Of a DNA stretch of 64,000 nt, positions 54,111 to 62,080 are shown in pieces. A program made the translations under genes and the position numbers. Location of the stretch: contig PVBG01000012.1 of assembly GCA_002968845.1 (NCBI GenBank), forward strand, positions 62,001 through 126,000, written 5' to 3'. Below the pieces are notes generated by a model. It saw only the letters and a program-made list of their open reading frames with translations, was not told the DNA's origin and did no database searches. This DNA is from Neorhizobium tomejilense (lineage in GTDB: Bacteria > Pseudomonadota > Alphaproteobacteria > Rhizobiales > Rhizobiaceae). How positions within the stretch are numbered: the first letter of the stretch is position 1; every line of letters starts with the position of its first letter.

Positions 54111-54611
54111 CTATTTGCTTGCGCTCGCGGGCTGCCTGATCCAACGAACTCCAGCGCCGTGTGTGGCCGTTTCCGGTGCAAATTGCACGTTCTCTCGCAT
54201 TAGTGCCGCCTCCAAGCGATTCAGCTTCTCTGCGCTGACAGCCTCGAATTCGTCTCTTTCAAATCGCGCAATAAAGCTGCGGTCGACGTCAGCAATCTTG
54301 GCCAACTGCGCTTGCGAAAGGTTGGCGAGGCCTCTTGCAGCCGGAAGCATAATTCGTCTGAAAGGGTCCTTCTTCCCGGGGACGCGCCATCTAATGCCTT
54401 CGCCGAACTCGTCAGCAGCTTTAGTGAACTCGATCCCTTCCTCTTCGTATTTCTCCTTCAGGAGATAGGCGTGGCGGGGCAATAGCTTATAGCGTCTCGC
54501 TTCTAGGGTATAAACCGACCGAAACTTCAGCTTGAGTAAGACTTCAATGCCCGTCTGGGAGTGTCCCAGCAGGCAACGTGCTGCTCTGAGAAGGTCCGGG
54601 AGAGTGTCCAT
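54111..54611 (-). CDS. Double helix-turn-helix XRE-type regulator
   Basis: 166 aa from the ATG at 54611; a TTG 12 codons earlier is possible because a GGAGG site lies between the two. The protein is two tandem copies of about 70 aa: LLRAARCLLGHSQTGIEVLL up to GIEFT...GIRWR, and LPAARGLANLSQAQLAKIAD up to VQFAP...GVRWIR. The second copy is a good XRE-type HTH (SQAQLAKIADVDRSFIARFE). The first has a poorer helix pair. Divergent from the small gene and the AAA protease, so it probably represses them and itself. Confidence 0.75.
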   Translation of the reverse strand: MDTLPDLLRAARCLLGHSQTGIEVLLKLKFRSVYTLEARRYKLLPRHAYLLKEKYEEEGIEFTKAADEFGEGIRWRVPGKKDPFRRIMLPAARGLANLSQAQLAKIADVDRSFIARFERDEFEAVSAEKLNRLEAALMRENVQFAPETATHGAGVRWIRQPASASK

Positions 54612-54692
54612 GTATCTGGATGAGCAAGCCTCCCAAGGAAATGTCAATAAAATAAGGGATTAATCAAAATAATGCAGAAAATGGGTCGTAAT

Positions 54693-54726
54693 ATTTGCAA
54701 ATGAATCATTTTGTTTGCATTTGCAT
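54693..54726. promoter_or_regulatory. Repeated TTTGCA motifs between divergent genes (possible operator)
   Basis: The palindrome ATTTGCAAAT (54693-54702) is followed by two direct TTTGCA copies (54714-54719 and 54720-54725) in a very AT-rich stretch. It lies between the double-HTH regulator and the gene at 54789, where an operator for the regulator would be expected. Binding is inferred only. Confidence 0.4.
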
Positions 54727-54788
54727 CGTTAATCATGTTTGGTGCCCCCATCAGAGCGGCTCCGCCGCCGAATCAGAAGGCACCCCAA

Positions 54789-55088
54789 ATGGACAAATGG
54801 CTTGGCACACCACCCAGCTTGCTTATCCCGAGGCTCAAGTCTCTAACGGAGGATTTGGAACGCCTCGCAGAAACCGGCAGCGTTTCTGGCATCAATGAAG
54901 TGGTCATCATTAAGAATTGCATCCTCGCAAGCCGATCTGTCCCATGCTTGCTCGGGCATATGCATGGCCATCCCACAATCAAGGCGGGACCGGGGATCAC
55001 CAGCGAAATCTATTATCTCGATCAAAAGCGGAAGATGGCGAGGACAATAAGTCGTTGGTATCATTTCGACCAAGGGCTCATTGGCTGA
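54789..55088 (+). CDS. Small conserved protein upstream of the AAA-M41 protease (DUF6634-like)
   Basis: 99 aa from the ATG at 54789, with AGAAGG 8 nt upstream; an earlier ATG at 54735 has no ribosome site. Conserved-looking core: SRSVPCLLGHMHGHPTIKAG, then SEIYYLDQKRKMARTISRWY. This matches my recollection of the DUF6634 family of rhizobia, but a profile search is needed to confirm it. No membrane segment. It lies 21 nt before the protease gene and is probably its co-expressed partner or substrate adaptor. Confidence 0.65.
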   Translation: MDKWLGTPPSLLIPRLKSLTEDLERLAETGSVSGINEVVIIKNCILASRSVPCLLGHMHGHPTIKAGPGITSEIYYLDQKRKMARTISRWYHFDQGLIG

Positions 55089-55109
55089 CCAGGCGAAACG
55101 GATCAACTT

Positions 55110-57095
55110 ATGGACAAGGCCCTCACCGACAGTCTCGACAGCTTCATTTTCAAGCTCCAACGGGTATCCGACAACCTAAAAGCCTCCCGAACAGATGAAT
55201 TCCGCAAAGCCAAACGCAACAACGCAGCTATCGCGCTAAAATCGGCAGCAGACTTTTTGGCTTATTGCGCTTTGGTCACTCTTTTTCGCAAAAATATTGG
55301 TTATTTATCTGAGCCATCATGTGTTGCCGTTTTCTCGGTTCCGTCCAATTGGCCGTTGGCTGATATAGACGAGGCGGCAAAGATCATTCTTAAGGGACAG
55401 AAGGGCGTCAAAATTTGCCTCCATCCGACAACAAAACATCGGCGTGGCTGGGAGATCGACGCCGCTGAGTTGCTTGAGACCGGCGAGAAGCTGATCGTCT
55501 TCAGGCAGGAAGGGTCGGTCGTTCACGAGGATTTCGAATTGGCCGCTACGGTGTTCGACCGCCTTGTGCTCTGCCGTCCCAGCCACCTTCGAGCACTCAG
55601 CAAGTTTCGCGCGTGCGGTGCTCTTTCGGACGAGAACGTCGCAATTATCGCGAAGCAACCGTCGGAACGGATGGAAGCGATCTTTCGGCGAGGACGGCCC
55701 GCTGCTCAGACCGCTTCAAAGCTTACTGGCGCGATCCAGCTGGATGGCTCCAGTAAAGCTCGCCATCTCGACATCGAAAAAGGGTTCGGCGAAGCCAGTG
55801 TATGGGCCAACGCTCTGAAGCGAGATTTGGAAGATTGGCGACGTGGTAACCTCACTTGGTCAGAAATCGACCGAGGCTGCCTGTTTTACGGACCCAGCGG
55901 CACGGGCAAAACCCGTTTTACGGCCGCACTAGCTGACAACTGCGGAATGCACCTGGAGGCCACTTCGATCCCGAAATGGCAGAGTGCCAAAGACGGTGAC
56001 CTCGGCGACTTCCTCAAAGCAATGTTCCAGTCCTTCGCATCAGCAAAGGAAAACGCACCGTCTTTGCTGTTCATTGACGAAATCGATGCCATCGGGGACC
56101 GAGCAAAATTTCCTTCCCGGCATGAGACCTATTCGACAACCGTTGTAAATGCGCTGCTTGAGTGTGTCGACGGGATCAACGGCCGCGAGGGCATTGTCGT
56201 GGTCGGTGCCTGTAACTTTCCAGAACGTATCGACCCAGCGCTTCTACGTAGTGGCCGCCTGGAAAAGCATGTTCTGTTTCCGTTACCGGATGCGACAGCG
56301 CGGGGACAAATTCTCGGGTTCCACCTTCCGACGCTGGCAAAGGACGCTGCACTTCAACAAATAGCGGCTCGTCTTCCGGGGAAAAGCGGTGCCGATCTAG
56401 AACGATTGGCACGCGAAGCACGTCGTATAGCCAGGGACGCGAACCGAGATGTCACTGTTGACGACCTGAGGGAAAGAGTTCAGGTGCCGCCGCCACTCGA
56501 CGCGAAAACACTATATCGAATAGCTGTTCATGAAGCCGGGCACGCTCTGAGCGCCCGTGCGCTGCTTCTCGGCGAGATCGAATACGTCGAGATTTATGAC
56601 AACGTCACCAGCTTTGCCACCCACCTGGAGTCGCACGGCATCACTATGGTTGACGTCCCTGCCAGCCCATTTGTTACCCGTTGGGACATCATGAAAATGA
56701 TAACGATGAAATTAGCTGGCGCTGCGGCTGAAGACCTAGTTTTTGGGCATCGCGCGAATTGGTCTACCGGCAGCAAGGAAAGCGATTTCGCTTCCGCTAC
56801 CTCATTGGCAATTCAAATGATCACCGAATACGGCTTCGGAAATTCGCTCTATTTCCTTCCCGATTCGGTCGACAGATCGACCGCGACGAAGCTCTGGGAT
56901 GATCTGCCACTGAAAGAAGAGGTGAGCGACATTCTCCAGGAGCAGTACAATCGGGCAAAAGACCTGCTCGATGGCCTCAAGCCAAACTTGCTTGAAATTG
57001 CTGACGCGCTCGTTAAGCAAAAGCGACTGGATAAAACTCAGCTGGAATCGCACTGGCCAGGTGCCAAGAAAGCCAGAGCGCCATTGCGCCACTAG
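55110..57095 (+). CDS. FtsH-like AAA+ / M41 zinc protease without a membrane anchor
   Basis: 661 aa. N-terminal domain about 1-225 of unknown type, with no membrane helix. AAA+ module: Walker A GPSGTGKT (261-268), Walker B SLLFIDEIDAIG (about 318-329), and the second region of homology ACNFPERIDPALLRSGRLEK with two arginines for trans-activation. C-terminal M41 peptidase: HEAGH (474-478) and a third zinc ligand candidate D559 in GSKESDFASATSLAIQMI, followed by EYGFG. All key residues look intact, so it should be an active ATP-driven protease, probably cytosolic. Confidence 0.88.
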   Translation: MDKALTDSLDSFIFKLQRVSDNLKASRTDEFRKAKRNNAAIALKSAADFLAYCALVTLFRKNIGYLSEPSCVAVFSVPSNWPLADIDEAAKIILKGQKGVKICLHPTTKHRRGWEIDAAELLETGEKLIVFRQEGSVVHEDFELAATVFDRLVLCRPSHLRALSKFRACGALSDENVAIIAKQPSERMEAIFRRGRPAAQTASKLTGAIQLDGSSKARHLDIEKGFGEASVWANALKRDLEDWRRGNLTWSEIDRGCLFYGPSGTGKTRFTAALADNCGMHLEATSIPKWQSAKDGDLGDFLKAMFQSFASAKENAPSLLFIDEIDAIGDRAKFPSRHETYSTTVVNALLECVDGINGREGIVVVGACNFPERIDPALLRSGRLEKHVLFPLPDATARGQILGFHLPTLAKDAALQQIAARLPGKSGADLERLAREARRIARDANRDVTVDDLRERVQVPPPLDAKTLYRIAVHEAGHALSARALLLGEIEYVEIYDNVTSFATHLESHGITMVDVPASPFVTRWDIMKMITMKLAGAAAEDLVFGHRANWSTGSKESDFASATSLAIQMITEYGFGNSLYFLPDSVDRSTATKLWDDLPLKEEVSDILQEQYNRAKDLLDGLKPNLLEIADALVKQKRLDKTQLESHWPGAKKARAPLRH

Positions 57096-57184
57096 GCTGC
57101 CGGTTCGAAAACCACCGCATCTCTCAAGTACCGTGAAATCCACACTCGGCCGAGTCGTCATACGCTCTGCCATAACGAAAGAAC

Positions 57185-58003
57185 ATGGCTTTGCGAGCAT
57201 GGATCGTCAGCGATTTACACATTTCTATTCTGCAAACGGCGCTTGGCGGCCACCTGAAAGTACCGAACGCCGACATATGCATCTGTTCTGGGGACATTTC
57301 CGACGACGTTTCGACCAGTATCGACTATCTACGAAGGAACGTTTCTGCGAAAATGCCGGTCGTCCTCGTGCTGGGAAATCACGACTATTACAGCGCCAGC
57401 ATCGATTTCGCGCTTGATCAAGCCCGCCGCCAAATCGCAGGAACTAACATCCACCTGTTAGAGAACAATAGAGTTGAAATCGCAGGGTGCCGCATCGTCG
57501 GCGCGACACTTTGGACAGATTTTTCGGTCGAAGTCGGCGATGACGAACATGTTCCAGCGGAAGAGCGACGTACGCGAGCGATGGGTCTAGTTCCCCATCA
57601 AATGCTGGATTTCCAATGTATCTTTCGGTCAGATGAGCGTAGGCCGGGTGAAAACGGCATGATCACCGTCCAAGAACTCTTGAAGCGTCATCTGGAAAGC
57701 CGACGGTACATCGATCAAGAACTGTCCAAACCGTTTGACGGCCGCACAATCGTCGTAACGCATCATTCTCCCTTGAAAGAGAGTTTCGACGCGCGGTTTC
57801 ACGGGTCTATTACAAATGCTGCCTTTGCGAGCGACTTATCCAGCATGATTACGCTCAGACGGCCATCGATCTGGGTCCATGGGCATATTCATCGCGCCCG
57901 AGATTACTTTTTTGCCAACACACGGATCATCTGCAATCCACAGGGTTATGCTCACGAGCGGGAATTGAACGGTTTCCGTCCAAATTTTCTTGTTGATCTG
58001 TAA
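57185..58003 (+). CDS. Calcineurin-like metallophosphoesterase
   Basis: 272 aa. The full metal-binding set is visible: WIVSDLHI (D10, H12), CSGDISDD (D37), LVLGNHDYYS (N65, H66), VVTHHSPL, and VHGHIHRARDY. The family includes 3',5'-cAMP phosphodiesterases, nucleases and protein phosphatases. It lies 89 nt after the protease gene in the same direction, so it is likely part of the same module. Its base composition is lower in GC than the flanking chromosome. Confidence 0.9.
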   Translation: MALRAWIVSDLHISILQTALGGHLKVPNADICICSGDISDDVSTSIDYLRRNVSAKMPVVLVLGNHDYYSASIDFALDQARRQIAGTNIHLLENNRVEIAGCRIVGATLWTDFSVEVGDDEHVPAEERRTRAMGLVPHQMLDFQCIFRSDERRPGENGMITVQELLKRHLESRRYIDQELSKPFDGRTIVVTHHSPLKESFDARFHGSITNAAFASDLSSMITLRRPSIWVHGHIHRARDYFFANTRIICNPQGYAHERELNGFRPNFLVDL

Positions 58004-58180
58004 AGAAAAGGACGCCAGAGCAAGCGCTTAGGCTATCGACTGTATTCTCGGCTGACGCAAGTGGAGAGCATTTCGTAACTCGTTTGGATTAAAGGAAATC
58101 GTCGTAAATAGGCGACGGCCGTCGATACCAAATATTCACGATTTCCTTGCTGTGACCGGTGGCAAGAGAATGGAGAACAT

Positions 58181-58441
58181 ATGATTTTTATATGGATTAC
58201 CTTGGGGCTCATTACTCTTTGCGGGTCCATTTGGGCCGTTATCAAAGCGATGAACGCTCTTGAACGGTATCACGGTCTAGGTAACACACCACCGACTAGT
58301 AACTACGCCTTCGAGCCCGAGCCAATCCCCGCTCGGCACTCTTTTTGGCCCGTCATCACATATGGCCTTGCCTCTGCCGCGTTATTCGTCGTCTGCGCGA
58401 CTTCGGTGACGCGCGTGGTGTCAGCGCTCGGCTGGACTTAA
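58181..58441 (+). CDS. Small two-helix membrane protein
   Basis: 86 aa with a GGAG site 5 nt upstream. Helices: IFIWITLGLITLCGSIWAVI at the N terminus and WPVITYGLASAALFVVCATS near the C terminus, with a proline-rich loop between. No family recognised. It lies 177 nt after the phosphoesterase, at the end of the AT-rich block, and could be the last gene of that module. Confidence 0.6.
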   Translation: MIFIWITLGLITLCGSIWAVIKAMNALERYHGLGNTPPTSNYAFEPEPIPARHSFWPVITYGLASAALFVVCATSVTRVVSALGWT

Positions 58442-58652
58442 GGGGCAAGGCCAGCCTCAACCACCAGTCAACGTGGCGACGCTGTTCATCTGTCGCCAGA
58501 TGCCGTTGAATTTAGCATCCCCGGTCACGGTACCAAACTGGTGGAAAAGAATCCGGCCTCGGAAATGCGCATCGATTCCAACGAGTTGGGCAAACCGCAC
58601 TGATTGCAGCGGACACCTGAGGCAAGTCATTGAAAACGATTCGCTTCTCGTT

Positions 58653-58678
58653 GGAACTGATTCGCCTTTGATTCGATT
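58653..58678 (+). promoter_or_regulatory. Possible general-stress (EcfG/RpoE2-type) promoter before the Ku genes
   Basis: GGAAC (58653-58657), then 19 nt and TT (58677-58678), the -10 region reading CGATT rather than CGTT. It lies 35 nt before the first Ku start. In S. meliloti some ku genes depend on RpoE2, so the position makes sense. The match is imperfect. Confidence 0.35.
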
Positions 58679-58712
58679 GAATCGCCGAAGTTGCGTCAGT
58701 GTGGAGAGTTGG

Positions 58713-59618
58713 ATGGCCGGTCAACGTGCGCAGTGGAAGGGGTTCATCAAGTTCGGCGAGGTATCTGCAGGGGTCGCCCTTTATACAGCAGCATCGACCT
58801 CAGACCGCATCACCTTCAACACCATCAATACCGCCACTGGGAACCGGGTAAATCGGGTCTTCGTCGATAGTGAGACTGACGAGCCAGTTCCGAAGGAAGC
58901 CCAGACCAAGGGCTTCGAGATCGAGAATGGCCAGTACATCATCATCGATCCAGATGAGGTCGCCGCGACGATCCCAGAGAGCAACAAGACACTGGAGATC
59001 GAGGCGTTCATTCCCTGCGGCGACGTAGACGATGTCTACTTCGACAAGCCGTACTATCTGACGCCGGACAAAATGGGGTCCGATGCCTTCATAGCCCTGC
59101 GCGACGGCATGCGGAAGTCGAAGGTCGCTGCCATCGCCAGGACAGTCCTGTTCCGGCGGATGCGAACCGTCCTCATCCGTCCGCACGGCAAGGGTCTCAT
59201 CGCCACGACGCTGAACTACGACTACGAGGTCCGGTCGTCGAAGAAGGCGTTCCAGGAGATGCCAAAAATCAAGATCGAGGGCGAAATGCTCGATCTGGCC
59301 AAGCACATCATTTCGACGAAGAAGGGCGAGTTCGATCCGGCCGCCTTCGATGATCGATACGAGGCGGCTCTGGCCGAACTGGTGAAGGCCAAGATCGCGG
59401 GCAAGGCACTTCCAAAGCGCAAGAAGGTCGAGGTTTCGAAACCCAATGATCTGCTCGCCGCGTTGCGTGAGAGCGCTGGTTTCATGAAAGCGACCAAGGA
59501 CCTACCGAAACGCACAGCCGCCAATGCCAATGCTGGTAGTGGTCGACCTCGTGCGGCGCGTGGGGCAGCAGCGAAAACCGGCTCTTCGAAGGCTGCCCCA
59601 CAGCGCAAAGCTAGCTGA
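58713..59618 (+). CDS. Ku protein, first of a tandem pair
   Basis: 301 aa from the ATG at 58713 (GGAG 6 nt upstream). Ku core: WKGFIKFGEVSAGVALYTAA, then ITFNTINTATGNRVNRVFVD, KGFEIENGQYIIIDPDEV, IEAFIPCGDVDDVYFDKPYY and LARTVLFRRMR-like residues. The C-terminal tail is long, basic and Ala-rich (KRKKVEVSKP up to SSKAAPQRKAS), likely DNA-binding. Binds double-strand ends for non-homologous end joining. Located 11 nt before the second Ku gene. No ligD in this window. Confidence 0.93.
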   Translation: MAGQRAQWKGFIKFGEVSAGVALYTAASTSDRITFNTINTATGNRVNRVFVDSETDEPVPKEAQTKGFEIENGQYIIIDPDEVAATIPESNKTLEIEAFIPCGDVDDVYFDKPYYLTPDKMGSDAFIALRDGMRKSKVAAIARTVLFRRMRTVLIRPHGKGLIATTLNYDYEVRSSKKAFQEMPKIKIEGEMLDLAKHIISTKKGEFDPAAFDDRYEAALAELVKAKIAGKALPKRKKVEVSKPNDLLAALRESAGFMKATKDLPKRTAANANAGSGRPRAARGAAAKTGSSKAAPQRKAS

Positions 59619-59629
59619 GGAGGTCGGTC

Positions 59630-60442
59630 ATGGCATTGCGTCCCTATTGGAAAGGCTACCTGAAGCTTTCCCTCGTCACCTGCCCCGTAAACATGACCCC
59701 GGCCACCTCGGAGTCCGAGAAGGTCCGGTTTCACACGTTGAATAAAGAGACTGGCAATCGCGTCGTCTCACAGTACATCGACTCGGTTACCGGCAAGCCG
59801 GTTAAGGATGAAAACGAGGCAAAGGGCTACGCTCGCGGCGAGGATGACTACGTGATCCTGACTGATGACGATCTCGATGCCGTCGCCCTCGACACAGTGA
59901 GGACCATCGATATCGAAAAGTTCGTGCCAGCCGACTCCATCGAGTGGGTCTACCTGGAAAAGCCGCACTACCTCATGCCAGATGACGCTGTAGGCAACGA
60001 GGCTTTTGCCGTTATTCGCGACGCAATGAAAGCCGATAGGGTTGTCGGGATTTCAAAGCTCGTCATCGGCCGCCGAGAAAAGGCCGTGGTTCTCGAACCC
60101 CGCGACAATGGCATCGTGCTTTGGTCGCTGCGTTTCGGCGACGAGGTTCGGCCGGAGGAAAACTACTTCGAGGACATCGATGATGATGGCGATCCTGATC
60201 TAGTGCCACTGGTGCAGAAACTGATCAAGCAAAAGACCAAACGCTGGTCGCCTGACATGGTGAGCGATCCGATACAGGAGAGCTTGTTGAAGCTCATCGC
60301 CGAGAAGAAAAAGGCCGTGAAGCCGACGAAGAAGACCGCCAAAACGAAGGACGGCGCTGCTCCGGCATCGAACGTCATCAACATCATGGACGCTTTGAAG
60401 AAGTCATTGGCTGACGAGATGAAGAACAGGAAGGCCGGATAA
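59630..60442 (+). CDS. Ku protein, second of a tandem pair
   Basis: 270 aa. Core: YWKGYLKLSLVTCPVNMTPA, then VRFHTLNKETGNRVVSQYID, KGYARGEDDYVILTDDDLDA and FVPADSIEWVYLEKPHYL, and LVIGRREKAVVLEPRDNGIV. The tail is basic (KKKAVKPTKKTAKTKDGAA). It clearly differs from the first copy, so the two may form a heterodimer as for the tandem ku genes of S. meliloti. Follows the first Ku gene by 11 nt and ends one base before the next start. Confidence 0.93.
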   Translation: MALRPYWKGYLKLSLVTCPVNMTPATSESEKVRFHTLNKETGNRVVSQYIDSVTGKPVKDENEAKGYARGEDDYVILTDDDLDAVALDTVRTIDIEKFVPADSIEWVYLEKPHYLMPDDAVGNEAFAVIRDAMKADRVVGISKLVIGRREKAVVLEPRDNGIVLWSLRFGDEVRPEENYFEDIDDDGDPDLVPLVQKLIKQKTKRWSPDMVSDPIQESLLKLIAEKKKAVKPTKKTAKTKDGAAPASNVINIMDALKKSLADEMKNRKAG

Positions 60443-60766
60443 ATGGAAGACCATCGAGACTTCGAAATGTGCGAGCCTGCGCCTTTCATATATTTCGAGA
60501 ATGGTCAGATCGCTGTCACTGACGGCTCATCAATCTGGCTTGTAATCGTCACCTGCGAAGCGATGAAGGCAACCGCGCAGCCGCCTGAGAAATCGCTGAA
60601 GCGTCTCGTGCGGTACGCAGAGTTCTATTGCCAACTCGCTGCGGCGGCCATCCTTCGAGGTGACGACGTTGACGGCAAAGTCTGGGTACGTGAAGCTGAC
60701 GTGCTCGCGGCACGAACCATAGGCTCGATGAGTTCTCCTCAAACTCGGCCGAATGCGGCCCGCTGA
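60443..60766 (+). CDS. Small hypothetical protein in the Ku operon
   Basis: 107 aa, soluble. The ATG directly follows the Ku stop, so translation is coupled. Central helical stretch SLKRLVRYAEFYCQLAAAAI with an N-terminal acidic part. I do not recognise a domain. Its tight link to the Ku pair suggests a role in end joining or its control, but this is context only. Confidence 0.6.
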   Translation: MEDHRDFEMCEPAPFIYFENGQIAVTDGSSIWLVIVTCEAMKATAQPPEKSLKRLVRYAEFYCQLAAAAILRGDDVDGKVWVREADVLAARTIGSMSSPQTRPNAAR

Positions 60767-60768
60767 TT

Positions 60769-61095
60769 TTGGCACCGGGTCGCGAGTTCCCGACGACTTC
60801 AGACGGTCATTACATGGTGGTTCGCGGCCGATTATGGCGATTGAGCAATCCCGCCCTAGCCGCCGACATTCGCCAGACACTCCTCGCAGAACTGATGGAT
60901 GCCCGTAGAGCAGTTCGGGCCGCAGGCGATGATCCTGAAGCAAGGACCCAAGCCCATGAGAGGGTCAATACCGCGAAGGTTAGCTTAGGAGAGCGCGGCC
61001 CAGTTTGGTGGACCGACGGTGCGCCGGACTACAATCGCCACATGGCTAAAAACACGCCCTACCGCGCTTGGTTGGAAAACCTCTCGACGTCATGA
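60769..61095 (+). CDS. Small conserved protein with RGRLWR and GERGPVWW motifs
   Basis: 108 aa from a TTG start 2 nt after the previous stop; an ATG at 60814 is an alternative. Distinct motifs: YMVVRGRLWRLSNPALAADI, then LLAELMDARRAVRAAGDDPE and SLGERGPVWWTDGAPDYNRH. I recall this pattern from unnamed rhizobial proteins often seen near repair genes, but cannot name a family. Soluble, probably DNA- or protein-binding. Part of the Ku operon by spacing. Confidence 0.6.
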   Translation: MAPGREFPTTSDGHYMVVRGRLWRLSNPALAADIRQTLLAELMDARRAVRAAGDDPEARTQAHERVNTAKVSLGERGPVWWTDGAPDYNRHMAKNTPYRAWLENLSTS

Positions 61096-61143
61096 ACACG
61101 TTGCATCTGCGTGCGATCTCTCGCAATAGGCTCGGAGTTTTGA

Positions 61144-61386
61144 ATGCGCGAAGACAAGCTGAGGGCAGCCCAGGAAATAGCTCATACGATCCGAGAGCTG
61201 GCGAGGCCCGGGATGAAACCGAAAGCGCTGATCGATGCAGTTAAGGAGCGCCATCCATCCGCGACGAAGAAAGAGATCGCCAGGGCTGCATTTCTCACCG
61301 TTATTCTTGCCGCAGAACATGATCCTGAACAAACCAAGGCACTACACGACCTTGCCATGGACGGGAGAGACTTCCCTGACGAGTGA
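61144..61386 (+). CDS. Small helical hypothetical protein
   Basis: 80 aa, all-helical by composition: KLRAAQEIAHTIRELARPGM, then LIDAVKERHPSATKKEIARA with AFLTVILAAEHDP. The KKEIARA stretch resembles a short helix-turn-helix, but no family is clear. It lies 48 nt after the previous gene and is the last plus-strand gene of the Ku block, convergent with the SRAP genes. Confidence 0.55.
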   Translation: MREDKLRAAQEIAHTIRELARPGMKPKALIDAVKERHPSATKKEIARAAFLTVILAAEHDPEQTKALHDLAMDGRDFPDE

Positions 61387-61413
61387 TCAAACGTGGTGAC
61401 GTCCCGTCGTGAT

Positions 61414-62058
61414 TTAGAGCAGGACCGCTTGGGCATCCGGGTTTTTCTTTGCCACCCACGGCTGGTCGGTTCTGTCCATTGACAGCAGGTCAGCTGGAAA
61501 TTTCCTCTTTTGAAACGCTAGCGCGTCTTCAAACTTTCCGTGCAGCCATTGTTCGTACTCGTCCTTGTGCAACAGAACAGGCATGCGGTCATGGACAGGG
61601 CCGACGAACTCGTTCGCGTCGCTCATAGCGCCGCTATAGACGGGCCCCCATTCATCGGACACGCGCCACAGTCCGGCCCACGCAAAGATTGGTTCGTCCT
61701 TCAGCGAAAACCATGTCCGGGTCTTTGCACCCTTTGGACCCTCCGGCTCTGCAAAGGCGGTCAGCGGTATGAGACACCTGGCTTTCGGGTTGCGGCTGAG
61801 CCCGATCCAGAAACCCTTGGCAAGATCGGCGATATTGTTCACCGGCTTCGGCTTTGCGTCCGGCTTCATACCTTGGAACTTCATCGGGAAGCCCCACGTC
61901 ATCGAGCGCAGTTCGCGGCCACCATCCTGCTCGATGACAACCATACCAGGCGTGCCCGGATAGATTTCCTCGGGCGCATTTGACGCCATCGGGTTCGGCA
62001 CCCGGAAATGCGCGGCGACTTCAGCGGCTGATTTGCGGACTGTGTACAGGTTGCACAT
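61414..62058 (-). CDS. SRAP family protein with intact active site (YedK/HMCES-like)
   Basis: 214 aa from the ATG at 62058. The active-site residues are all present: Cys2 in MCNLY, N74/N75 in KPVNNIAD, E104 in AFAEPEG and H156 in PVHDRMPVLL. SRAP proteins form a DNA-protein crosslink through Cys2 with abasic sites in single-stranded DNA and so protect them; in bacteria they are linked to the SOS response. Lies 22 nt downstream of the second SRAP gene, same strand, so the pair is an operon. Convergent with the Ku block. Confidence 0.92.
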   Translation of the reverse strand: MCNLYTVRKSAAEVAAHFRVPNPMASNAPEEIYPGTPGMVVIEQDGGRELRSMTWGFPMKFQGMKPDAKPKPVNNIADLAKGFWIGLSRNPKARCLIPLTAFAEPEGPKGAKTRTWFSLKDEPIFAWAGLWRVSDEWGPVYSGAMSDANEFVGPVHDRMPVLLHKDEYEQWLHGKFEDALAFQKRKFPADLLSMDRTDQPWVAKKNPDAQAVLL

Positions 62059-62080
62059 GCGGGACCTTATCGCTTGATTT

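Noticed and set aside
58473..58712. 80-residue N-terminal extension of the first Ku protein
   Set aside because: Ku domains start at the RAQWKGFIKFG segment; GGAG lies 6 nt before the ATG at 58713 and a promoter-like motif sits inside the supposed extension.
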